Assembly (NCBI GenBank): GCA_028687585.1
Contig: JAQTZV010000017.1
Coordinates: 1 to 64,000, forward strand
Length of the DNA stretch: 64,000 nt
Direction: 5' to 3'
Source: Desulfuromonadaceae bacterium
GTDB taxonomy: Bacteria; Desulfobacterota; Desulfuromonadia; Geobacterales; Pseudopelobacteraceae
The translations under genes were made by a program, and so were the position numbers. Below are positions 28,954 to 36,362 of this stretch, piece after piece; the stretch's first letter is position 1, and the number at the start of each line of letters is the position of its first letter. The notes beneath the pieces were generated by a model. That model was not told where the DNA came from, did no database searches, and worked only from the letters and a program-made list of their open reading frames with translations.

Positions 28954-29552
28954 GACAACTCAACTTCCGGCATAAACTCGATAACGTTGGCCTCTTCTGT
29001 ACCCGAAAACTTTTTTTCGTCGATAAGGGCATTCAACTTCCTGCCGACCTCCGCGCTAATATACTTTTCCCCGCACTGCTCGCAGAGGGCTGCCGGGAGC
29101 CTCTTAACAGCGCACATCTGCCCTTCGTACCGGTATAAATAGTTTCCGACTGTGATCTCTATCAACTTTCCCCCGCAGAAAAAACAGGTGCCCACAGACT
29201 CTGCCATCTCACTTCCTCCAAGAGAGTTTCTTCGCGTCGGGCTGTCCCAGACGGGCGGTGCGGGGACATAGGCGAAAAGCACGACCAACTGATGATCCAC
29301 GTCTTCTGCGCACTTCACATGGAGGGGTTGTCCTCCCAATGTGCCATAAACTAGGAAACTGGTCGACCGCACCGGGTTTCTATGCTCCTCCAGGACTCTC
29401 CCGGTCATTAGCACGTTTTCGATCCCCTGCACGGAAACCTTGCCCTCGACTAGGTACCTGACTACATGTTCGGAAAGCGAGTAGCGGGATTCCCGGACCC
29501 GGTTGCCGAACCACTCCATTTCATGGTTTGGGCGTATTTCTCCACTCTCCAT
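28950..29552 (-). CDS. DUF4258 and YgiT-type zinc finger in one protein
   Basis: About 200 residues. The N-terminal part (residues about 18-95) with SLSEHVVRYLVEGKVSVQGI and a late HVKCAEDVDHQLVVLFAYVP fits DUF4258, a toxin-like fold related to RelE/MqsR-type nucleases. The C-terminal part has CFFCGGKL and ALCEQCGEKY, the paired CxxC of YgiT/MqsA-type zinc fingers, which usually form a separate antitoxin-like gene. Here they share one frame with no stop between. The start is placed at ATG 29552, with AGGAAAG upstream; TTG 29558 is possible. Confidence 0.7.
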   Translation of the reverse strand: MESGEIRPNHEMEWFGNRVRESRYSLSEHVVRYLVEGKVSVQGIENVLMTGRVLEEHRNPVRSTSFLVYGTLGGQPLHVKCAEDVDHQLVVLFAYVPAPPVWDSPTRRNSLGGSEMAESVGTCFFCGGKLIEITVGNYLYRYEGQMCAVKRLPAALCEQCGEKYISAEVGRKLNALIDEKKFSGTEEANVIEFMPEVELS

Positions 29553-29616
29553 AATCAACTTTCCTATGCCACTTTTGTCTAAGCTGGCTGGTTATTATCA
29601 GATTCACACTCACGAT

Positions 29617-30192
29617 TCACTTTTCAGAAGTAGTGTTAAGTCTTGACTCTGCAAGCTCCAGACCCGGATAGCCGCTTTCTTTGACAAGGTGCCGCAGTGC
29701 TTCCAGAGACAGGTTTATTCCCTGGTCGTGAGCGTCCTTCACATAGGCATGATAAAGTTCCAAAGTTTTATCGCCATAGGTCTCCAACTCGCTGCGTAGA
29801 TAGATGGAAAAATTACGCCCGTCACCGGTATGCTCCATTGTTCGGCAACAGCTTTCGTAAAGCGCCGGGTAGTTACACTGCACTTCTAGTTGCCAATGTT
29901 CACTGATTGCGACAATCTCGTCCAGGTAAGGGCTACCGGTAAGCGGTGGAATAAGGTTGTCCATGCGGGCATATTTTTCAGTCAGCAAGTTGCGCCCCAG
30001 CTTTTGAGCAACCGATAATTGAATAAAATAGCTATCTAGCATCTCTTCGGTCCACATCGTAAAAATGCTGCCGCGAATGGCCCTGAATTTATCTGGTGAA
30101 CTCTGGCAGGACACCGGGTAGGCACTTTTAACTGCGGTAAACATGTCCCATTCCAAATTCAGAATGTGTTCCAATAGATCGTCTTTTTTCAT
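29617..30192 (-). CDS. DUF4125 protein
   Basis: 191 residues, mostly helical, beginning MKKDDLLEHILNLEWDMF. The segment NLEWDMF followed by a CQ and a W-rich FTMWTEEML stretch is typical of DUF4125. The family is of unknown function and often sits beside DUF4037. It is the first gene of the leftward set, 58 bases before the DUF4258-YgiT gene. No signal peptide or membrane helix is seen. Confidence 0.7.
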   Translation of the reverse strand: MKKDDLLEHILNLEWDMFTAVKSAYPVSCQSSPDKFRAIRGSIFTMWTEEMLDSYFIQLSVAQKLGRNLLTEKYARMDNLIPPLTGSPYLDEIVAISEHWQLEVQCNYPALYESCCRTMEHTGDGRNFSIYLRSELETYGDKTLELYHAYVKDAHDQGINLSLEALRHLVKESGYPGLELAESRLNTTSEK

Positions 30193-30265
30193 GGTCTATC
30201 CTTGGTTATAAGCTATGGAACACTGCTCTCCCATAATTTAGCTAACTATATGAGAATTTGAGGAT

Positions 30266-30526
30266 TTAGGACAATTCCAATATTCTCTCCTGCAAACTGT
30301 CATGAAGCTTCACTTGCTTATATTGAGTAATATCTCTTAATACAGGGATTATTTCACTACTAATGCGATGTGGAGGCATCCGGTACGTTGGTGCCAATAC
30401 CATTAAAGCTCCTATTTCAATTCCTGCTCCGTTAGCATACGGCGGAGAAACGGTTGTAATTTCATCTGACAGGCTTTCCGTATCAACCATAATATCGCCG
30501 ATTTTAGAAACTGTACTTTTATTCAC
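30266..30526 (-). pseudogene. IclR-family regulator, C-terminal fragment
   Basis: About 85 residues align with the effector domain of the IclR protein at 9265: SDEITTVSPPYANG against SAEITTVSLPYGNG, and VLAPTYRMPPHRI against VVAPTYRMTPERI. The DNA-binding domain and the first half of the effector domain are missing. It is the remnant of a paralogous regulator. A leftward sigma70-like promoter at 30655-30683 now points at it. Confidence 0.75.
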
Positions 30527-30644
30527 ATCTGACGGGAGATTATAGCATTCTCACAGGTCGATCCTGAGAGGGGACAGGCCGACGGTGTATAATGTTTCTC
30601 TCCCCTTCTTTCTAAGCACACTCGCAAAAAGATCGCTGATAAAA

Positions 30645-30683
30645 TGTACACTTTGTATAACTCAAAATATATTTGAGAGTCAA
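30645..30683 (-). promoter_or_regulatory. Leftward promoter with TetR-type operator (site A)
   Basis: Read on the minus strand: -35 TTGACT (30678-30683), a 17-base spacer, -10 TTATAC (30655-30660). The operator-like motif TGTACA-CTT-TGTATA (plus strand 30645-30659) covers the -10 region. The same arrangement and flanks (GATCGCTnATAAAATGTACA and GTCAATAAG) recur upstream of tetR at 53418-53456. No intact gene lies in its path; the only remnant is the IclR fragment. The spacer CTCAAATATATTTTGAG is itself palindromic. Confidence 0.6.
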
Positions 30684-30944
30684 TAAGGTAAAATATTACT
30701 ATGATAATATAAAACCCTTTATATGCAGTATGTTGCAAAAAAACAAGGCAATGCATACAAAATATATTAAAAGTATTACAAGTATTCTGAGGTTGCTCTA
30801 TGCTCGGAAATTGCGCTAACGCAGGTCTGGCCTGTGATTGGATGCAAACCGCTAAAACGACATATTTCAGGCGTGGTAAAGGTTGTGTTGGCCGCATAAA
30901 TCGTGGCAACCAAAAAATTATTTATCATCTCTGGAAAAAAATAG

Positions 30945-30978
30945 TTGACAGCAAATAAAAAAGTGTACAAAGTATATA
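30945..30978 (+). promoter_or_regulatory. Promoter of the DUF1302-glycyl-radical operon with operator site C
   Basis: -35 TTGACA at 30945-30950 is followed 13 bases later by the operator-like TGTACA-AAG-TATATA (30964-30978), which should overlap the -10 (a TACAAA hexamer at 15-base spacing, or overlapping alternatives). The sequence GAAAAAA(A)TAGTTGACAGC and the 13-base spacing are shared with the promoter at 53737. Binding by the TetR protein encoded at 52601 is inferred from motif sharing. The leader to the DUF1302 start is about 150 bases long. Confidence 0.6.
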
Positions 30979-31006
30979 CAAATAACACTGTTTCTTTTAA
31001 CGAATT

Positions 31007-31020
31007 TCGATGCGCATCGA
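31007..31020. promoter_or_regulatory. Perfect 14-bp palindrome in the operon leader
   Basis: TCGATGCGCATCGA at 31007-31020 is perfectly self-complementary and lies about 30 bases downstream of operator site C, within the presumed 5' leader of the DUF1302 operon. It is not present at the paralogous promoter at 53737. It may be a site for a second regulator. The remaining 580-base gap before the operon holds only the two promoters. Confidence 0.35.
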
Positions 31021-31127
31021 TATGCTGAATAATCTGTATAATATGTAAGCTTCTGCAACATAGCCTGCGTAAAACGGATCTTTATCCGTCACAACACAAC
31101 CTTTTTTGAGAAAGGAGCAGCGACAGC

Positions 31128-32756
31128 ATGAAGAAAAATAATCCATGTAGTACATTCACAGGAGGCTTTTTGTCGGGTATCTCGGGTAGTGCGTTCCTTG
31201 GAGCGGCGGCGTTGACGGTGTTATTGTCCGGTCAGACGGCCTACGGGTTCATGATTGATACCGGCCTCACGGACACCAGTCTGCGCTGGGACAACACGGT
31301 CAAGTACACCGCCGGGGTTCGGGTGAAGGGGCGCAATCCCAGTCTGCTCGCCAATCCGAACGCAGATGATGGCAACCAGAATTTTAACGCAGGGAGCATG
31401 ATGCTCAACCGAATAGACCTCTTTTCCGAACTCGATGCATCGTATAAGAAGTTCGGCGTTCGGTTCAGTGGTGCCGGATGGTACGACCAAGTCTACAACC
31501 AGAAGAACGACAATGCCTCCCCGGGTACTTTCAATGGTACCGGCCCCCACGATCAATTCCCCGATGCAACTCAGAGGCTGCATGGTAACAATGCCGAGCT
31601 GTTGGACGCCTTCACCTACGGCAGTGCCGAAGTTGGCTCAGGGAGCGTCAGCTACCGTGCCGGCCAGTACGCACTGCAGTGGGGTGAGACCCTCTTTTTC
31701 GGTAGCAACGGCATCGCCGGCACCATGTCACCTATTGATGTCGTGAAAGCCCTTTCCTCACCAAACGCCACCTTCAAGGAGTTCATTCGGCCAACGCCCC
31801 AGGTCTCGGCCAGTTGGGTCATCAACCCCGAGCTATCTGTGTCGGCATATTACAAGCTTGGTTGGCGGAAGACTATTCTGCCAGGGGTGGGAAGCTATTT
31901 CTCGATTGTGGACCTCCTGGATGCCGGAGGGGAACAATTGCTGCTGGGACCCGGGATGACCTGGCATAGAGGCCCGGATATGGAACCCAAAAACTCGGGT
32001 CAGTATGGATTCCAGGTTAAGTACCACACGCCATGGGATCTTGATCTAGGCGCCTACGCTGTCCGTTTTCATGAAATGACTCCGCAGGGATACTCCTATC
32101 CGGCCTCGGGGCAATACATTGACATCTTTCCGGAGGGGGTCGAAGCCTATGGTTTGAGTGCGAGTAAAAGCATCGGTTCGTTCAACTGGGCGGCCGAGGT
32201 TTCCATGCGACGAAATATGGATCTGACCACCTACGGCGGCGTCGTCACTCCTGGCATGTTGGCCGACCTCCACGATCACCCCCAATACGCTGTGGGCAAC
32301 ACGGTGCACGCGAACCTGAACTGGTTTGCAAGTCTCGGTCCGCACCTCATAGCCAACGAGGCGTCGTTCTTGGGAGAGTTCGCCTGGAACCGGCTCTGGC
32401 ACGTTACGGACAACCCCGAGATGGTAGATCCGGGGGCGAGTCAGGACGCATGGGGCTTTCGAACTGTCTATGAACCGATGTACCGCCAAGTCTTCCATGG
32501 TTTCGACCTTGGCATACCGATCGGGTTCAGCTATTCGCAGGGACGATCATCTTCCGTTAGCTTAGGACCCGACAAGGGCGGAGACATGAGCATAGGGTTG
32601 AACGGCACCTTCTTGGGCGATTGGGGGGCAGCTCTCAACTTTACTCACTACTATGGGGCACCGGGGCCGATCAAGGGGAACACGGGTGTGTTTACGTACA
32701 AACAGACTAATGCGGACCGGGACTTCGTAACTGTTTCCATCCGCCATACGTTCTAA
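31128..32756 (+). CDS. DUF1302 outer-membrane protein
   Basis: 542 residues. An N-terminal hydrophobic stretch ending around LSGQTAYGF suggests a signal peptide. The mature part has alternating beta-strand patterns, WDNTVKYTAGVRV at its start and a C-terminal aromatic residue (SIRHTF), as in outer-membrane beta-barrels. The DUF1302 family is known to co-occur with DUF1329, YCF48-like and MMPL proteins in clusters handling hydrophobic compounds. It begins the operon behind operator site C, with AAAGGAGCAG before ATG. A passage or binding role for the substrate is inference. Confidence 0.85.
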   Translation: MKKNNPCSTFTGGFLSGISGSAFLGAAALTVLLSGQTAYGFMIDTGLTDTSLRWDNTVKYTAGVRVKGRNPSLLANPNADDGNQNFNAGSMMLNRIDLFSELDASYKKFGVRFSGAGWYDQVYNQKNDNASPGTFNGTGPHDQFPDATQRLHGNNAELLDAFTYGSAEVGSGSVSYRAGQYALQWGETLFFGSNGIAGTMSPIDVVKALSSPNATFKEFIRPTPQVSASWVINPELSVSAYYKLGWRKTILPGVGSYFSIVDLLDAGGEQLLLGPGMTWHRGPDMEPKNSGQYGFQVKYHTPWDLDLGAYAVRFHEMTPQGYSYPASGQYIDIFPEGVEAYGLSASKSIGSFNWAAEVSMRRNMDLTTYGGVVTPGMLADLHDHPQYAVGNTVHANLNWFASLGPHLIANEASFLGEFAWNRLWHVTDNPEMVDPGASQDAWGFRTVYEPMYRQVFHGFDLGIPIGFSYSQGRSSSVSLGPDKGGDMSIGLNGTFLGDWGAALNFTHYYGAPGPIKGNTGVFTYKQTNADRDFVTVSIRHTF

Positions 32757-32769
32757 AGGAGAATAAGAT

Positions 32770-34155
32770 ATGAGAATACGTGTGAGAAGAAAGGTAGTAT
32801 TTCCAATCCTGGGTAGTATTCTGTGTGCCTTGTTGTGCTGCGGTGCGGCCGTGGCCGCAGTATCAGCAGAGCAGGCGCAAGCTCTGAAGACCACTCTGAC
32901 GCCAATGGGCGCGGAGAGGGCGGGGAACAAAGAGGGGACGATTCCCGCATGGGACGGCGGCTACACGAAGGTTCCGAAGGGATACGTAAACGGAGATCTA
33001 CGGCGGGACCCGTTCCCGCAGGAAAAGCCGTTGCTTTCGATCACGGCGCAGAACGTGGAGCAGTACGCTGACAGGCTCAACGACGGCACCAAGGCGATGT
33101 TGAAGAAGTACCCCGCAACATTCAGGCTGGACGTGTATCCAACACATCGCACGGCGGCGGCCCCTCAGTGGGTGTACGACAATACCTTCAGGAACGCCAC
33201 GCGGGGGAAAGAGGATGGCAACCATATCCTCTCCGGCGCTTATGGGGGCATCCCCTTCCCGATTCCGCAGTCTCCGACCGAAATTATCTGGAACCATCTG
33301 CTCCATTGGCGTATCCCTTCGGCACTGGAAGTGGGGCGCGGTTACCTGGTCTCGGCGAGCGGACAGCGGGTGATGATGTCCGACATGAAAACGCAGCACC
33401 AGTTTCCCTACTACTTCAAGGATGTATCTCCAGAGGAGTTTTACAGGAATGGAGGTCTCTGGCGGCAGGTCTATTTCAGCAGCATAGGCCCCCCGATGCA
33501 TGCCGGCGAGTTGATGGTAGGGAACAACAAAACGGACCTGCGCGCGGACGAGGCCTGGATCTATCTCACGGGCCAGCGGCGCACTCGCAAGTTGCCCAAC
33601 CCCTGCTGCGATACCCCGAGCCCGGCCGCAAACGGCCTCATGTCCTTCGACGAAATCGATATCATCTTCGGACGCATGGATCGGTTCAACTGGAAGATCG
33701 TAGGGAAGAAGGAGATGTACATCCCATATAACTGCAACAGATTCGATGAAGGGAAGAGCTTGGACGCGGTCATGTTGCCCCACCACCTGAATCCCGACTA
33801 TGTGCGCTGGGAACTGCACCGGGTATGGGTGGTCGAGGGGAACCTGAAGCCGGGGATGCGGCACCAGGCTCCGAAGTGCCGCCTCTACTTCGACGAAGAC
33901 ACGTGGCAGGCGGTCACCGGGGATCGCTGGGACGCCAAGGGGCAGCTTTGGAAGACAGAGTTCGCTTTGTCACAGGTGCTACCGGACATTCCTGCCGTCT
34001 ACGCCCCTGGGCGGTTCGGCTTCTACGATCTGATCTCGGGCGCGTGGATATTCCAATTCTTCGAGCAGGGAATGAAGGAACACGTCAAGTCGATGCCCCG
34101 GTTTCCCGACTCGCTGTTTACGCCTGACTCAATGGGAGCGTTGGGGGTGCGTTGA
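32770..34155 (+). CDS. DUF1329 protein (LolB-like envelope protein)
   Basis: 461 residues. It has a signal peptide (basic start, hydrophobic core, AVAAVSA region), then a mature domain with LTPMGAERAGNKEGTIPAWD, the typical start of DUF1329 proteins. RRTRKLPNPCCDTPSPAANG sits in the middle. It lies 13 bases after the DUF1302 gene, the usual partner. The fold is thought to bind hydrophobic ligands, so a periplasmic or outer-membrane shuttle is likely. It is full length for the family. Confidence 0.85.
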   Translation: MRIRVRRKVVFPILGSILCALLCCGAAVAAVSAEQAQALKTTLTPMGAERAGNKEGTIPAWDGGYTKVPKGYVNGDLRRDPFPQEKPLLSITAQNVEQYADRLNDGTKAMLKKYPATFRLDVYPTHRTAAAPQWVYDNTFRNATRGKEDGNHILSGAYGGIPFPIPQSPTEIIWNHLLHWRIPSALEVGRGYLVSASGQRVMMSDMKTQHQFPYYFKDVSPEEFYRNGGLWRQVYFSSIGPPMHAGELMVGNNKTDLRADEAWIYLTGQRRTRKLPNPCCDTPSPAANGLMSFDEIDIIFGRMDRFNWKIVGKKEMYIPYNCNRFDEGKSLDAVMLPHHLNPDYVRWELHRVWVVEGNLKPGMRHQAPKCRLYFDEDTWQAVTGDRWDAKGQLWKTEFALSQVLPDIPAVYAPGRFGFYDLISGAWIFQFFEQGMKEHVKSMPRFPDSLFTPDSMGALGVR

Positions 34156-34226
34156 AACTCGCTATCGAATGAAGCGGATCAGGGCAAGAGTTGAAACACG
34201 GTAGTGCCTCGAAGAAAGCAGGTTCC

Positions 34227-34273
34227 GGACTAAGATCGGGACTCACATAAACCCCCGATCCCGATCTTAGTCC
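34227..34273 (+). other. Perfect 15-bp inverted repeat between DUF1329 and activase genes
   Basis: GGACTAAGATCGGGA (34227-34241) is exactly complementary to TCCCGATCTTAGTCC (34259-34273), with a 17-base loop. It lies in the 151-base gap inside the operon. There is no T-run after it, so a simple terminator is unlikely. It may be an RNA-processing or attenuation hairpin that sets different levels for the envelope genes and the enzyme genes. Confidence 0.5.
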
Positions 34274-34306
34274 TGATCCGATTCTTCAGGTGTTAAAGGA
34301 AAAACA

Positions 34307-35215
34307 ATGAAGGCTTTAATTACAAACATTCAGGGATTCTCCATTCACGACGGCCCGGGGATACGAACCCTGGTCTTTCTGAAGGGGTGCAGTCTGGCCT
34401 GCCGTTGGTGCGCCAATCCGGAAACGATTTCGCCGCAAAAAGAACTCGGACACTTAGAGCAACTCTGCACCGGCTGCGGCAAGTGCATCGTGAGATGCCC
34501 GGAGCAAGCGCTTCGGATGGCGGACGGCGGACGGCCCCATATCGACAGGAAACGGTGCACGGCCTGCGGGGAGTGCGCGACGAACTGCGCGGTTAAGGCC
34601 CTCGTTATCTATGGCGAGGAGATGGGCGTACGGGAGGTTTTCGATCAGGTAATGCGGGACAGCCTGTTCTATGACGAGTCAGGGGGAGGCGTGACGGTTT
34701 CCGGTGGGGAGCCGCTACTGCATGCACCTTTCGTCCGCGAACTATTCGGGATGTGCCGCAGCTCGGGCATTCACACCTGCATGGAAACCTCCGGAAATGC
34801 AGAAGAGTCCGTCCTGCGTGAGCTCCTCCCCGTCACCGACTATGTCCTTTTTGACTTGAAACACCAGGATGCTACCGAGCATCGGAAGTTGACTGGCAAA
34901 TCGAACGAAAACGTGCTTAGGAACGCGCGGACGGTGGTCGGCAGCGGCGTGGACTTCCTCTTCAGGCTGCCGCTGATCCCGGGGCTGAACGACGGTACAG
35001 AGAATATCCTGGCAACGGCCAGATTCCTCAAGGAACTCGGGGAGCCTGCCCAGCGCATCGAACTGATGCCCTTTCACCGGATCGGCAGCGGTAAATACAA
35101 GGCTCTCACCAGAGAGAATAAAACGGCGGATCTCGCAGCCGCCGGATCCGAGCAGGTCGAAGCCGTAAGGCTCCTCTTCGAGGAACAAGGGATCCGGTGT
35201 CTGGTGTCACACTGA
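34307..35215 (+). CDS. Glycyl-radical enzyme activase (radical SAM)
   Basis: 302 residues. FLKGCSLACRWCANPE carries the CxxxCxxC of the SAM-binding [4Fe-4S] cluster near residue 27. A ferredoxin-like insert with two more clusters follows (CTGCGKCIVRCP and CTACGECATNCA). This three-cluster form is typical for activases of non-PFL glycyl-radical enzymes (glycerol dehydratase, hydroxyphenylacetate decarboxylase, benzylsuccinate synthase types). VSGGEPLLHAPFVREL follows as expected. Its presumed target is the enzyme at 38888, with two genes in between. AAAGG precedes ATG. Confidence 0.9.
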   Translation: MKALITNIQGFSIHDGPGIRTLVFLKGCSLACRWCANPETISPQKELGHLEQLCTGCGKCIVRCPEQALRMADGGRPHIDRKRCTACGECATNCAVKALVIYGEEMGVREVFDQVMRDSLFYDESGGGVTVSGGEPLLHAPFVRELFGMCRSSGIHTCMETSGNAEESVLRELLPVTDYVLFDLKHQDATEHRKLTGKSNENVLRNARTVVGSGVDFLFRLPLIPGLNDGTENILATARFLKELGEPAQRIELMPFHRIGSGKYKALTRENKTADLAAAGSEQVEAVRLLFEEQGIRCLVSH

Positions 35216-35237
35216 AAAGGGTTTAGAGGAGAAGTTG

Positions 35238-36362
35238 ATGAGAAAGAAAACAAGATGGATCAGACTGGCAGGACGGGTCTCCTTGATGGCAGCTGGAGCA
35301 CTTTTAGCGATTGGGATCGGTTGCGCGGCCTGGGCCGAGGGGGTGACGGATCTCCCGGACCGGCCGGCGGTGAAGACGCGGGGCGCGGAGCACACGACGC
35401 TTCTGGACGTGACAATGGCAGGATCGCGTCTGGTGGCCGTAGGTGAGCGGGGAATAGTCGTTTTATCCGATGACGACGGCAGGAGCTGGCGCCAGGCAAA
35501 GGTGCCCACGAGCGTTTCGCTTACCTCGGTGCGTTTCCCCTCCCCCAGGATGGGCTGGGCCACGGGCCACGGGGGCACCGTTCTCCACACCGAGGATGGC
35601 GGGGAAACGTGGACGCGCCAGCTTGAAGGAAAAAGAATGGCGCAGCTTGCGCTCGAGTCGGCCCGGGCGAAGCTTGCGGCAAAACCCGGCAATGCTCTTG
35701 CCGAGCGTAGCGTAGCCAATGCCGAGCGACTTGTGGCAGATGGCCCGGACAAGCCCTTCCTTGCGCTCGAATTCGCTGACGAAAAAACCGGCTACGTTGT
35801 AGGCGCATACAACCTGATCTTCCGCACCGAAGACGGCGGGAGGAACTGGATCCCATGGCTCGACCACGTCGACAATCCCAAGGGCATGCACATATACGCG
35901 ATTCGGACCGTGGGGAAGGCCACCTACATGATCGGCGAGCAGGGGCTCTTCCTACGTTCGCTGGACGGCGGACGTAGTTTTCAGCGTCTTGAGACCCCCT
36001 ACAAGGGGACCTATTTTGCGATCGGCGCCCTGCCGTCAGGCGAGATCGTGATCGCGGGGCTTAGGGGTAACGCCTACCGCAGCGTCGACCAAGGGAAGAC
36101 GTTCGCCAAGGTCGACGTTCCCTTTCCAGTCACCATCGGAGCCGTTACCACCTTCTCGGACGGGCGACTCATTTTCGCCAACCAGGCGGGGCAACTCTTT
36201 CAAAGCAAGGACGGAGGACGCAGCGTTGAACAGGTTGCAGTTCCTCCTGTCCCCCCTGTTGCGGCTCTTACCCAAGTGGGTCAAGGTCTCCTCATTACAG
36301 CAGGTGCGGCTGGAGTATTCCGGGTTCCCCTCGAGAAAGCCAAGAACGGAGGTGTCAGGTGA
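35238..36362 (+). CDS. YCF48-like beta-propeller envelope protein
   Basis: 374 residues. An N-terminal signal segment (LAGRVSLMAAGALLAIGIGCAAWAE) is followed by BNR/YCF48-type repeats, each with an Asp-box-like unit: DDDGRSWRQ, EDGGETWTRQ, EDGGRNWIPW, LDGGRSFQRL and KDGGRSVEQV. A basic helical insert lies near residues 130-170. YCF48-like proteins regularly precede MMPL transporters in DUF1302/DUF1329 clusters. The end overlaps the transporter start (GTGA), so translation is coupled. Start ATG 35238 is chosen over TTG 35235, with AGAGGAG upstream. Confidence 0.8.
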   Translation: MRKKTRWIRLAGRVSLMAAGALLAIGIGCAAWAEGVTDLPDRPAVKTRGAEHTTLLDVTMAGSRLVAVGERGIVVLSDDDGRSWRQAKVPTSVSLTSVRFPSPRMGWATGHGGTVLHTEDGGETWTRQLEGKRMAQLALESARAKLAAKPGNALAERSVANAERLVADGPDKPFLALEFADEKTGYVVGAYNLIFRTEDGGRNWIPWLDHVDNPKGMHIYAIRTVGKATYMIGEQGLFLRSLDGGRSFQRLETPYKGTYFAIGALPSGEIVIAGLRGNAYRSVDQGKTFAKVDVPFPVTIGAVTTFSDGRLIFANQAGQLFQSKDGGRSVEQVAVPPVPPVAALTQVGQGLLITAGAAGVFRVPLEKAKNGGVR

